Part shown: in pieces, positions 1 through 8,377 of the stretch
Position numbering within the stretch: the stretch's first letter is position 1
How the letters are laid out: every line of letters starts with the position of its first letter
Assembly: GCA_964418085.1 (NCBI GenBank)
Contig: CAYQKB010000001.1
Coordinates: forward strand, 1-49,695
Reading direction: 5' to 3'
DNA: 49,695 nt
Source: JBBTYG01 sp964418085
GTDB taxonomy: Bacteria > Patescibacteriota > Minisyncoccia > UBA6257 > 2-01-FULL-56-20
Position numbers and translations under genes: made by a program
Notes under the pieces: model-generated
The model's database searches: none
What the model was told of the DNA's origin: nothing
Seen by the model: the letters and a program-made list of their open reading frames with translations, nothing else

Positions 1-148
1 CTCGCGGATACAATAAAATCTCTCACAACGCGACTAGAAGATATTTTGGGATAGGGGCTTAAACAGTACCACAAAGTCAAGAAATAAGCCACTATAGACG
101 TCCGGAAACGGAATTTTCTGGAGTCTGCAAAAAAAATATAGTTCAAAC
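1..148. other. Left-edge stretch with no recognisable gene
   Basis: I see no convincing coding region, RNA gene or repeat here. Short open frames exist but have no recognisable domain or start signal. The stretch lies beyond the terminator that ends the pilin operon, so it may be the 3' flank of a gene outside the window. Confidence 0.4.
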
Positions 149-176
149 AAAAAACTCCCAAGGTGGGAGTTTTTTG
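149..176. terminator. Bidirectional intrinsic terminator after the major pilin gene
   Basis: A short stem (ACTCCCA / TGGGAGT, loop AGG) is flanked by an A-run on the left and a T-run on the right, so it can end transcripts from either direction. It sits 20 bases past the stop of the minus-strand pilin gene and is the natural end of the pilus operon. Confidence 0.85.
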
Positions 177-196
177 GTAATCGTTTTAGATTAGAA

Positions 197-679
197 CTAG
201 CGGGTAATAGATATCGCCTGACCAAGCTCTTGGTTGGGAGCCGGAACAGCTACAGTGACTCTTCCATTAGCATCCTTAACAACTGTGTATTGTGTATCAT
301 AGTCAGTTGCGTTAGTTACGTGAGCTCCAGCTGCACTCGGATCAAACGGCATATCTGCCATATAGGTTGGGACTATACATGTGTACAAATCCGAGAGTCC
401 CGCTGCAGCGGCGGCAGTATATTTAATTGTACGTACCGTGTTGTCTAATACAGCTCCCGCGGCGGAACATGTAAATACACCTTTATTGTCTGCCATATTT
501 TGTCCAATAGCATTCAAGATTGCGTTCACATTACTAACACGTTGTGTGTTTCGTGCCTGTGCAAACTGCCGCGACGGGTTGATTGCGATAAGTACGATTG
601 TCGCCAAAATCGCGATAATACCAATAACGACGAGGATTTCAATAAGAGTAAATCCTTTTTGATTTTTAATGTTTTTCAT
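197..679 (-). CDS. Major type IV pilin (prepilin with GFTLIE motif)
   Basis: 160 residues. A short basic leader (MKNIKNQKG) is followed by the prepilin peptidase site G/FTLIE and about 20 hydrophobic residues, then a small globular domain with two cysteines (in FTCSA and YTCIV) that could form the usual pilin disulfide. Prepilin peptidase would cut after the glycine and the mature subunit would polymerise into the pilus. This is the last gene of the minus-strand pilus operon and the most compact prepilin in it, which suggests the major subunit. It is separated from the upstream prepilins by about 100 bases and has its own terminator downstream, so it may also be made from a separate, stronger transcript. 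Which pilin is major is an inference. Confidence 0.88.
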   Translation of the reverse strand: MKNIKNQKGFTLIEILVVIGIIAILATIVLIAINPSRQFAQARNTQRVSNVNAILNAIGQNMADNKGVFTCSAAGAVLDNTVRTIKYTAAAAAGLSDLYTCIVPTYMADMPFDPSAAGAHVTNATDYDTQYTVVKDANGRVTVAVPAPNQELGQAISITR

Positions 680-787
680 ATTTTTTTATTTTTTATCTAA
701 CCTTTTTATTTTTCGACCTTTTTTGATACTTACTACGATTTGCTTGTTATAACACACCTAAAGAATTTTATGCAATAGCGTGACACG

Positions 788-1234
788 CTACGGCAAATGT
801 GGTATTTCATTCCAGGATAAAATCGAAAACGGAGTTTGCTGAACTGTGATTGCCAAATTTGTGTACGAATTCCGATACACCGCTTGAGCTTTGAGAGTCT
901 GGGGATTCGCCCCAACTGTGGTAACCGAAAAAATATGGCACGTATTGCTGCCGCTCACGGTACTCGTCTCATTTCCGGAATAGTTCCAATCTTCCGCAAG
1001 TTTCAAAACGGCGGTATTCGCGCACGCGTCGGCAAGCGAAGCGCTCACCCTTTTAAGCTCGGAATTTAAAATATTGAACCGCCCGATATATCCGCCCAAA
1101 CTAAGCGTGGTTACCATAAGAAGCAAAACGACGGAAATAAGAAGTACCGAAACAAGCGCGATGAATCCCCCGTTCGAATTCTGCGCAGTGGCAATACCAG
1201 GCAAATCTTTTTTGTGCAATAAAATATATTTCAT
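788..1234 (-). CDS. PilX-like pilus-associated membrane protein
   Basis: 148 residues. A cytoplasmic start of about 22 residues precedes a hydrophobic segment (GGFIALVSVLLISVVLLLMV) and an extracellular region with two cysteines. The G-F before the hydrophobic stretch resembles a degenerate prepilin site without the usual glutamate at +5, as seen in PilX-type pilus components. The start overlaps the upstream prepilin stop by four bases (ATGA), so the two are translationally coupled. The operon position between minor prepilins and the major pilin supports a role in the pilus tip or priming complex. Family assignment rests on architecture and context. Confidence 0.65.
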   Translation of the reverse strand: MKYILLHKKDLPGIATAQNSNGGFIALVSVLLISVVLLLMVTTLSLGGYIGRFNILNSELKRVSASLADACANTAVLKLAEDWNYSGNETSTVSGSNTCHIFSVTTVGANPQTLKAQAVYRNSYTNLAITVQQTPFSILSWNEIPHLP

Positions 1235-1692
1235 CGGAGAAATTTAGTTAATTGGAATGTCTGGCCATTCATGACAAAGGTGCTTGTTACCGCCGCACTG
1301 CTTAGGGTAAATGACAATGACGAAACACTAACATTTGTGGTGGTAAGCGCCTGCGGCGTGAGCGATGAGAGAGCACACGTTTCTCGCTTTAACATAATTT
1401 TATGAGTAGCGCCGTCCAAACTGAAACAAAAACCAGATCCAGTCGTAATCGAAAGCGTAGAACCGCCTGTAACTTCCGTTTGCTTCGCGCCGGTAAGTGA
1501 ATAGCCGAGCTTATGAAGAACAAAATCCGCCTCCGATTGAATCACAAGACGAGTATTGTCGCTCGCTGCCCCCTGGGTGATTTGCCCCGAAACTCCAAGA
1601 GCCCCAGTAATAATGATCGAAAGGAGCGCGATGTAGATGAGAACTTCGATGAGGGTAAACCCTCCTAAAGATTTTTTATTTCGTTCGTTCAT
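1231..1692 (-). CDS. Minor type IV prepilin
   Basis: 153 residues. The N terminus MNERNKKSLGG/FTLIEVLIYIALLSIIITGA is a canonical class III signal: basic leader, glycine at -1, phenylalanine at +1, glutamate at +5 and a long hydrophobic helix. The remainder is a small globular region rich in Ser/Thr. It lies two bases downstream of the giant prepilin gene and overlaps the PilX-like gene by four bases, so it is tightly co-translated. Such FTLIEVLIYIA proteins are typically minor pseudopilins (PilW/GspJ-like) that help initiate assembly. The exact subtype cannot be fixed from sequence alone. Confidence 0.82.
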   Translation of the reverse strand: MNERNKKSLGGFTLIEVLIYIALLSIIITGALGVSGQITQGAASDNTRLVIQSEADFVLHKLGYSLTGAKQTEVTGGSTLSITTGSGFCFSLDGATHKIMLKRETCALSSLTPQALTTTNVSVSSLSFTLSSAAVTSTFVMNGQTFQLTKFLR

Positions 1693-1694
1693 TT

Positions 1695-4127
1695 CTAGTT
1701 TACGATTATTTTGAAGTTGTTTGTCTGCCTGGTCCCCAGAGAACCCGTCACCATCTGATTGTTATACGTTTTCTTTGTCGCTGACGCGGAAGCTTTGTAA
1801 TTGAATGTTACGGAACAGGTATAAGGAGCGGTTGCGCTCGGTGTGCACGAAGCGGTGGTACCTGGACTTATGGTTATGTCCGCAGGCGCGGGGTTTGGCG
1901 CCGTCAACGTCACTGACTGCGGCACTGCACCGGCTACCATGGTTACCGTCACCGTAATTGGTACTGCCGTTGCACTGCCCCGAGTAAGAGTAATGTTTGA
2001 AAGTGTGCTTGGCAGAGAATAATCGAATGTCGGAGCATTCACGGTCAAGGTAAAGCTCTTGCTGTGTGAAGGCGAACTTCCGGTGATAGTAATCGTGTTA
2101 GCGCCAAGAGCTGCATTGTCAGCCGCAGAAAATGTGAGCGTAGTAGTGCACGTCGGAGTACACGAGGTTGCAGAATAATTCACGGTGACACCGCTGGGCA
2201 ATGCAGAATTGGTGAAGTTCACCGTTCCCGCCCCCGAAACAATCGTAGCGGTGATACTTGTATTTGCGGACGCGCCAGCCCGAAAAGCGGTGACATTCGC
2301 CGGAGTGGAAAGCGAATAATCAAACGGCTGCGGATTCACTATTAAATTAAACGTGGTGGTTTGCGAGCCGCCGGTCACGGTGATTGGATACGTTCCGGCG
2401 GGCGTCGTCGGGAAGGAAGTGGTAATGGTAAGCACGCTTGAGCACGTCGGAATACAAGGATTATTCGTGAACGCGGCCGCTGCACCCGCAGGCAAACCGG
2501 ATGCGGTCAACAAAGCATTTGATCCCGTACCCGAAGTCAAAGAGCGGGTAACGGTTGTATTCCCTGCTGACCCCTGTGTAACCGTAATTGAGCCGGCATT
2601 CGACAACGTATATGTAAAAGGCGAAGCACTGTAGATAATGCGAAGCGCGTCGTTCGATTGATTCGCGGTATAAATGCGATCATCTTCATAATCGAGCCCA
2701 ACCGTTTTTTGAGAAAAATTATAATGCGTGACGTCGTGACGCGTCATGTTAAGAGGGTCGGAGATATTCCATACCTGAAAGGGGTCATTCGAATCAGTAG
2801 TCCCGATAAATGCCAAACTCCCTATTACTCTCACCGTCGAAATTATGGAACCGGATTGCATGGAAATATCGGCAGAGCCTTTGAGCTGCGGCGAAGAAGG
2901 ATTTGAAACATCAATCACGAAAAATTCCGGCCCGCTCGGATTCCTGTCTTTTCCGAGATAGAGATATGCGCCGACGACGTCGAGCGTCTCCGCGTCTTGA
3001 GTCCCGCCCACATCCATGAGTGCGAGCGGAGCAGGAATGCTCGCGGGATTCGTGACGTCTAAAACAATCAGATCGGTTGTATTCCCGGACGTCGCTAGAT
3101 ATGCAATCTTTTTTTGCACACCACCCACCATCTGGGTACGCACCTTGATCGTATTTATATTGTGATTCAGTTTTTTGCTTCCGACCCAAACAGGGTGCAA
3201 TGGATCCGAAACATCGAATACATGAAATTCATTTGCTCCTCCTGTAAGAAGTCTGTGCGTCCCAACATAGAGAAAATTACCGTAGAAATAAATGCTTCTT
3301 CCTTGCGGACAGGAATTCGGGCACGTGCCGGAAACGGCGGGAAGTGTGGCAGAAGCGACCACCACCGGAGCAGTGCTTAAATCTTTTGCCTCCTGAATAA
3401 CCATGAGCTGTTTAAGCGGCGTCGTAGTTAAATCATTGCTCGCCACAAAGGCATAAAAATAAGACGGTGATTCAATTGCATCAACTGCGTTCAGTCCATC
3501 TCCCGTGTCAAGACTCCACGAAAGCACGGGTGGAGTTGAAACATTCGCGTTCCGTGCATCAAAAATAAAAAAGTCGGGTTTATTTGAGGCGCTCGCGGTA
3601 CCTGTCATAAAAACAATCTTTGGATCTACATCAATGCCGGTCGCCGGAATACCGGACGGACTGAAATCAACAGAATTGAAATTGTCCGGATTGTTCCAGG
3701 AGACAAAGGATGGCGTCGCAGCACAATCCCCTCCCATCGCGATTGCTTCAGCCGAATTTGTGAGCAAGGTGGTGTATTCCGTTTTTTCCGGACGCACCGG
3801 AGACGCCTGCCAGACGACAGTGCTCGATACATACTTCAAGCAGGGCGAAATGTCATTCACGGATATTTGCGTCCGCTGATAATCAGAATCCTGAGCGGAA
3901 AGCGAAGTGGAAGTTGCGGAATTCCAGTCTTGCGCCGCTTCGGACTTCAGAGTTTCAATGCCTTTCTCCGCTTTCGAAACTGCCTGGCTGGAGAGTTGGG
4001 TATCAAGAGCAACTGCCTGATCGCCAAATGCAATTATCGCAACACCTCCGATTATGAGCACGAAAAAAGAAAATGCGATGAGTATTTCAATAGTACTGAA
4101 CCCTCTTTTTTTTATAAAATTTTTCAT
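1695..4127 (-). CDS. Giant prepilin fused to LVIVD-like propeller and Ig-like adhesin domains
   Basis: 810 residues from the ATG at 4127; an in-frame TTG two codons upstream is less likely. The N terminus MKNFIKKRG/FSTIEILIAFSFFVLIIGG is a prepilin signal with glutamate at +5. Roughly residues 150-515 carry repeats such as FHVFDVSDPLHPVWVGS, IVLDVTNPASIPAP and FFVIDVSNPSSPQLKGS, the signature of LVIVD-type beta-propellers. Residues about 518-810 hold three Ig-like modules, each opening with F(T/D)Y(T/S)L and rich in Thr and Val. Ordinary prepilins are 120-200 residues, so this is a surface adhesin built on a pilin stalk, comparable in logic to PilY1-type tip adhesins but in one chain. It sits in the middle of the pilus operon. 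Confidence 0.85.
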   Translation of the reverse strand: MKNFIKKRGFSTIEILIAFSFFVLIIGGVAIIAFGDQAVALDTQLSSQAVSKAEKGIETLKSEAAQDWNSATSTSLSAQDSDYQRTQISVNDISPCLKYVSSTVVWQASPVRPEKTEYTTLLTNSAEAIAMGGDCAATPSFVSWNNPDNFNSVDFSPSGIPATGIDVDPKIVFMTGTASASNKPDFFIFDARNANVSTPPVLSWSLDTGDGLNAVDAIESPSYFYAFVASNDLTTTPLKQLMVIQEAKDLSTAPVVVASATLPAVSGTCPNSCPQGRSIYFYGNFLYVGTHRLLTGGANEFHVFDVSDPLHPVWVGSKKLNHNINTIKVRTQMVGGVQKKIAYLATSGNTTDLIVLDVTNPASIPAPLALMDVGGTQDAETLDVVGAYLYLGKDRNPSGPEFFVIDVSNPSSPQLKGSADISMQSGSIISTVRVIGSLAFIGTTDSNDPFQVWNISDPLNMTRHDVTHYNFSQKTVGLDYEDDRIYTANQSNDALRIIYSASPFTYTLSNAGSITVTQGSAGNTTVTRSLTSGTGSNALLTASGLPAGAAAAFTNNPCIPTCSSVLTITTSFPTTPAGTYPITVTGGSQTTTFNLIVNPQPFDYSLSTPANVTAFRAGASANTSITATIVSGAGTVNFTNSALPSGVTVNYSATSCTPTCTTTLTFSAADNAALGANTITITGSSPSHSKSFTLTVNAPTFDYSLPSTLSNITLTRGSATAVPITVTVTMVAGAVPQSVTLTAPNPAPADITISPGTTASCTPSATAPYTCSVTFNYKASASATKKTYNNQMVTGSLGTRQTNNFKIIVN

Positions 4128-4143
4128 TATCAAAAAATATACA

Positions 4144-4623
4144 TTACCAAACTATCGTCCCTTCACTGTTTATAGAAAGAGTTGAGGTCTTATTGTTTTG
4201 CCCAATGGTTCCTGACCAAACCGGAGTAGAAGTTCCCGAAAGCTGCGTGAATACAATTCCCGCCGCCGGCAATGACGGAGTAAACGTTACTCCGCTTCCC
4301 GCGGGAGTAAGCTCTTTAATCGCGAGCGGACTGATACAACTAGTTCCCTCAAAAATAACATACGTATTGGTCACGGTATAAAAACAAAATCCATGCATAG
4401 ATTGATCAATATTATTCATTGATTCACTACGGGCTTTCTGAAGTAGAGCCACCACTATATCGCGCTCTGAACGAAAATATGTGCCACGAAACGTATCGAG
4501 CGTCATAAAAAGCCCGAGGCTTGAGATAAGGATAAAAATTCCCGCGACAACCAATATCTCAATCATAGTAAAAGCCGACTGATATGGAAAACGATTACGG
4601 ATGTAAATGTTGGGTAATTTCAT
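4144..4623 (-). CDS. Minor prepilin, GspH/FimT-like
   Basis: 159 residues from the ATG at 4623; a longer frame adds nine residues but only deepens overlap with pilC. The leader MKLPNIYIRNRFPYQSA is followed by FTMIEILVVAGIFILISSLGLFM, so the +1 Phe and +5 Glu of a prepilin are present, but the residue before the cleavage point is Ala instead of the nearly invariant Gly. The later segment resembles GspH/FimT minor pseudopilins (LLQKARSESMNN). The gene overlaps the 3' end of pilC by 29 bases. The Ala at -1 may slow processing; prepilin peptidases are known to tolerate it only weakly. Confidence 0.78.
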   Translation of the reverse strand: MKLPNIYIRNRFPYQSAFTMIEILVVAGIFILISSLGLFMTLDTFRGTYFRSERDIVVALLQKARSESMNNIDQSMHGFCFYTVTNTYVIFEGTSCISPLAIKELTPAGSGVTFTPSLPAAGIVFTQLSGTSTPVWSGTIGQNNKTSTLSINSEGTIVW

Positions 4624-5683
4624 AAATAGGGGTAATGATAGAAACGGCAATAAACCCGACGATAGCGCCCATAAAAATCATAAGTATGGGTTCGATTGAA
4701 GTAGATAGATTTTTGGTGATCATATCCACTTCGCTTTCGTACATCTCGGAAACAAAGTAGAGGGTTTCGCTCAAATTCCCCGTGGTCTCCCCCACCGAAA
4801 CCATTTGAGACACCATCGGAGGAAAAAGATTGGGCTTTGAGTCCAAGTGGGTAGAGATCCTTCCTCCCTTCTTGAGACTTTCAGAGATTGAATGGATTTC
4901 CCGCCGGTATACAACAGTGTTCATGGTGTCCGCGGTAATCGTCGTCGCCTGCACAATCACAATCTGGCTCTTCAAAAGCAATCCCAACGTACGGCAAAAA
5001 TTTGCCATGTGATAGCTCTGCGACAATCTCCCGAAAATCGGAACCTTGAAAACAAAATGTTCAAAAGCAAACTTAATATTGTCACTCTTCGAAAGAAGCA
5101 CGGCTACAACCACAACTCCGACCAATCCAAGTAATAGAAGGAAGCCGTAGTGAATAAAAACACCACTCACAAAAATCAAAATCTTCGTCGTGATTGGCAG
5201 GTCGAACTTAAAGCTCGCAAAAATCGGCAGGATCTTGGGAAAAATAAATACGGTAAGCATAACGCTGATGACAATAGTGCCAAGAACTATAATCGCGGGG
5301 TATACCATGGCGCTCACAACCTTCCGCCTCAAGGCCTGCTTTTTTTCAAGCTCATCCGCCAAATAATTCAAATTTTCCTGGAGCGTACCGCTCATTTCTC
5401 CGACGCGGATGATATGCACTGCCAAATCACCGAAAATCTTGTGAAACTGCCCGAGACTCGTCGAAAGAAACTGGCCATTCTCCACATCCTCGACAACCTG
5501 CTCGAATATTTTCTTTGCGCTCGGTGAGGTTGATTGTTTTTTGAGAATTCGCAAACACTCCAAAATGGGCACGCCGGCCTTAACAAGAATGGAAAGCCGC
5601 TTTGCGAACAAAATTTTTTCCTGATTTGTAAGACGGAAAAATAATGCACCGAAGGAAGGTTTTTTCAAAGCGGGCTTATTCAT
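4595..5683 (-). CDS. pilC: Type IV pilus inner-membrane platform protein PilC
   Basis: 362 residues from the ATG at 5683, which overlaps the pilB stop by eight bases; an upstream frame would overlap pilB by more than 70 bases. Two GspF/T2SSF domains are visible: one opening FAKRLSILVKAGVPILECLRIL and a second opening FCRTLGLLLKSQIVIVQATTI, each followed by hydrophobic helices. The C-terminal MIFMGAIVGFIAVSIITPIYEI is the usual last membrane helix. PilC couples the cytoplasmic ATPase to pilin extraction from the membrane. The pilB-pilC order is standard. Confidence 0.95.
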   Translation of the reverse strand: MNKPALKKPSFGALFFRLTNQEKILFAKRLSILVKAGVPILECLRILKKQSTSPSAKKIFEQVVEDVENGQFLSTSLGQFHKIFGDLAVHIIRVGEMSGTLQENLNYLADELEKKQALRRKVVSAMVYPAIIVLGTIVISVMLTVFIFPKILPIFASFKFDLPITTKILIFVSGVFIHYGFLLLLGLVGVVVVAVLLSKSDNIKFAFEHFVFKVPIFGRLSQSYHMANFCRTLGLLLKSQIVIVQATTITADTMNTVVYRREIHSISESLKKGGRISTHLDSKPNLFPPMVSQMVSVGETTGNLSETLYFVSEMYESEVDMITKNLSTSIEPILMIFMGAIVGFIAVSIITPIYEITQHLHP

Positions 5684-6890
5684 GGAGAATCCGTAAAACT
5701 TCTTCGACGGTCGTGATGCCCGCACAAACTTTTTCAAGCCCATCTTCAAGGATCGGGACCATGCCTCGCGAAACAGCGATGGCCTTTATTTCGTCCGCCG
5801 ATACCTTCCGGAGCACCGCATCGCGAACCGGCCCATCCACAAGCAAAACTTCATGAATCCCGATTCTCCCCCTATAGCCGCTCCCCGCACATGCGTCGCA
5901 CCCTTTTCCTTCAAAAATTTTTTCGCATTTCTCGAGAAGCGTTACCGGAATGACCTCGGCAAGACTTTTGACCTCTGCCGCAGTCATCTTTTTTTCAACT
6001 TTGCAATGCTCACAAATTTTTCTTATAAGCCGCTGGCCAATGGCAACGTTCACGGTGGATGCAATAAGATACGGCTCGAGCTTCATATCGAGAAGCCGCG
6101 GGAGCGTGGTTGCGGCATCGCTCGTGTGAAGACTCGAAAGAAGAAGATGTCCGGTGAGCGCGGTGTTCACGGCTATGCCAGCGGTTTCGGCGTCACGAAT
6201 TTCGCCGACCATGATGATGTTCGGGTCTTGCCGCAGGATAGAGCGTAGTCCATTTGCAAATGTGAGGCCCGCGCGCGGATTCGCCTGGATTTGATTGATG
6301 CCTTTGATCGAGTACTCGATCGGTTCTTCGATGGTGATGATGGATGTGCCACGGACATTTAACATTTTAATTAGAGTGTAAAGCGTCGTGGTCTTTCCGG
6401 AACCGGTGGGGCCGGTCGCCAAAATCATGCCGTGCGGCCGCTTGATCGCCCGAAGTAATTTTTTCTGATTATGAGGACTGAAACCCAGCGACTGAAGCGA
6501 GAAATCTTCGGCTCTGTCGGAGAGAAGCCGCATCACCACATCCTCGCCGTAAAAAGTGGGAGCGATGGAAACCCGCACATCAACCACGCTCCCGTCTTCA
6601 AGCACGCTTCGAAAACGGCCGTCCTGAGGAGCCTGGTGTTCATCCGTCCGGAGATTCGAAATAATTTTTATGCGCGAAACAATTTCGGGATGAATGCGCA
6701 TCGGAAGCACATGCGAATCCTGAAGTACGCCGTCAATACGGAATCGAACTTGTACGTCATCTTGCTGGGGATCAATGTGGACATCCGATGCCCGAAGAGT
6801 ATGGGCATCCTGAACCAGATAATTCACGACATTGATGATCGAAATCTTTACACCCAGATCGAGCTCTTTTTGAATTTGGTCTTTAATCAT
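5676..6890 (-). CDS. pilB: Type IV pilus assembly ATPase PilB/GspE, N-terminally short
   Basis: 404 residues. Visible are the Asp box (RASDVHIDPQQDDVQVRFRIDG), Walker A (ATGPTGSGKTTTLYTL), the Asp/Glu region (ITIEEPIEY), Walker B (IIMVGEIRDAETA), the His box (LLSSLHTSDAATTLPRL) and a CxxC pair motif (CEHC...CDAC) typical of the zinc-binding element of GspE/PilB. It powers pilin polymerisation at PilC. Family members are usually about 560 residues; here the N-terminal GspE_N domain is absent, and an in-frame TAG lies about ten codons upstream of the chosen ATG. The catalytic core is intact. It heads the minus-strand pilus operon. Confidence 0.94.
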   Translation of the reverse strand: MIKDQIQKELDLGVKISIINVVNYLVQDAHTLRASDVHIDPQQDDVQVRFRIDGVLQDSHVLPMRIHPEIVSRIKIISNLRTDEHQAPQDGRFRSVLEDGSVVDVRVSIAPTFYGEDVVMRLLSDRAEDFSLQSLGFSPHNQKKLLRAIKRPHGMILATGPTGSGKTTTLYTLIKMLNVRGTSIITIEEPIEYSIKGINQIQANPRAGLTFANGLRSILRQDPNIIMVGEIRDAETAGIAVNTALTGHLLLSSLHTSDAATTLPRLLDMKLEPYLIASTVNVAIGQRLIRKICEHCKVEKKMTAAEVKSLAEVIPVTLLEKCEKIFEGKGCDACAGSGYRGRIGIHEVLLVDGPVRDAVLRKVSADEIKAIAVSRGMVPILEDGLEKVCAGITTVEEVLRILHE

Positions 6891-7169
6891 CTCGGTTTTA
6901 TCCCGGGGGAACGAGAGCTAATCCGCCATTTACAGATAACTATTATTATCATCAAAGCGCGACATAATCAAGTAATCGAGGACTCTGATGATTTATACCC
7001 CCTGAACGCACGTCAAATGCGTATCCGTGACGATAATAAACTATTATTACCATCAAAGCGCGCCGCAGGTGAAAATACTATGAATGAACGATAAAAAACA
7101 GAGATGAGAGAATACAAAAATTCCGCTTTTCCTGCACTCCTTTTTGCTTTACACTGAAGACATAATCAC
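6891..7169. other. Divergent intergenic region with an imperfect 24-bp direct repeat
   Basis: This spacer separates minus-strand pilB from the plus-strand PH/Schlafen-like gene. It holds two copies of AACTATTATTAYCATCAAAG(CGCG) at 6938-6961 and 7039-7062, differing at one base and spaced 101 bp apart. No recognisable coding remnant of the missing PilB N-terminal domain was found on either strand. The repeats could be regulator binding sites for the pilus operon; that is only inference. Confidence 0.5.
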
Positions 7170-8150
7170 ATGGAAAGCGTAACCATACGACGAAGCCCGA
7201 TCGTGCTTATCAGGACATTCGTACTCATCGAAATCCTGGGATTTATCTGCTATTCGGTTGCCGCCACGCTCGGAAATTATAAGTATGACCTCTATACGCG
7301 TCTTTCGCTTTCGAATGTACTTTCATACGCAACCGCAAAATTTTTACTTCTCTCGGGCGCCCAGCTCGTCATAACCATTTACGCATTTTTAAAGTGGTAC
7401 TACGAATCCTACGCCATCGGACCCGGAGCGATTTCGCACGAATGGGGAGTATTTTTCAAAAAGCGAAAAACAGTGTCACTCGAAAAATCAATGTCAATGA
7501 AAATGGCATCCGGACCGCTCGGCAAAATATTGCATTACGGCTCGATTCAGATCGGAAATAAAACACCGAAAAATTCTTTGCGGTTGGCGGATATTTCCTA
7601 CCCTCAGAAAAATCTGGAATTTATTAAAAAATGCAGCGACGCACCAGCTGAAAAAGAACCTGATATATATCGCTTACTCGCGGAAAACGAACACGAACAG
7701 CTTGAATTCAAATCCTCTCTCCGTTTCGACAGGAAAACCAGCCAAGTGAATCACAAGCTCGAGCAAGCAGCGATAAAAACCGTTGCCGGATTTTTAAATT
7801 CGAAAGGAGGCCAACTCGTGATCGGCGTTGACGACTCGCGCGAGCCGACAGGCCTCGAAAACGATTACCAAACGCTCAAGCGGCCGACGAGCGACGGGTT
7901 TGAAAACCATTTCACGCAAGTTTTTAACAGTGCCATCGGGCCGGAATTGCGCCATTTTGCAAAAGTGCGGTTTCACACGATCGGCGGACGGGATGTTTGC
8001 GTTGTAGACGTTGCGCCAAGCGCCCAGCCTGCATATGCGAAGTTCGATGACGTTGAACATTTCTTTATCCGCACCGGAAACGTAACGACCCCGCTCAAAT
8101 TGAGCGAGATTGAATCGTACACGCGTTCACGCTGGCCGCGGATGAGCTGA
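7170..8150 (+). CDS. Membrane protein: bPH2-like domain fused to Schlafen-type AlbA_2 domain
   Basis: 326 residues. Two hydrophobic helices near the start (FVLIEILGFICYSVAATL and FLLLSGAQLVITIYAFL) are followed by a segment resembling bacterial PH/YdbS-like domains (YAIGPGAISHEWGVFFKKRKTVSLEKSMSM...LGKILHYGSIQI). Residues about 165-320 form an AlbA_2/Schlafen-like region: ENEHEQLEFKSSLRFD, then KTVAGFLNSKGGQLVIGVDD, ending FFIRTGNVTTPLKLSEI. AlbA_2 domains are putative nucleic-acid-binding or ATP-dependent regulatory modules. A CATAAT hexamer at 7161 is only three bases from the ATG, suggesting a leaderless message. The function of the fusion is unknown. Confidence 0.75.
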   Translation: MESVTIRRSPIVLIRTFVLIEILGFICYSVAATLGNYKYDLYTRLSLSNVLSYATAKFLLLSGAQLVITIYAFLKWYYESYAIGPGAISHEWGVFFKKRKTVSLEKSMSMKMASGPLGKILHYGSIQIGNKTPKNSLRLADISYPQKNLEFIKKCSDAPAEKEPDIYRLLAENEHEQLEFKSSLRFDRKTSQVNHKLEQAAIKTVAGFLNSKGGQLVIGVDDSREPTGLENDYQTLKRPTSDGFENHFTQVFNSAIGPELRHFAKVRFHTIGGRDVCVVDVAPSAQPAYAKFDDVEHFFIRTGNVTTPLKLSEIESYTRSRWPRMS

Positions 8151-8330
8151 ACGATAAAAAAATCCGCTCTACCCAAATCGATTTTTGAAAACGGGCCTCA
8201 TTGCTAAAGAAGCAACCAACGCGATGTACCAGATATTTAAGAAACATCCGGAGCGCAGCGACGTGTGAAAAAAATTCGCAAAAAAATATCTGTGTGGCAA
8301 AAATATTTATTTCTTTTCCTCTAAAAACCC

Positions 8331-8355
8331 AAACACCCCTCATAAGGGGGTGTTT
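8331..8355. terminator. Hairpin between convergent genes
   Basis: AAACACCCC and GGGGTGTTT form a strong stem around CTCATAAGG-like loop bases in the 227-bp gap between the convergent PH/Schlafen gene and the minus-strand surface-protein gene. The flanking A-rich and T-rich bases suit termination in both directions. The rest of that gap shows nothing recognisable. Confidence 0.75.
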
Positions 8356-8377
8356 AAGCGTACGCACTGAATTCTGT

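Noticed and set aside
6471..7094. 207-codon plus-strand frame opposite pilB
   Set aside because: Antisense to the conserved ATPase motifs of pilB; no domain or ribosome site.
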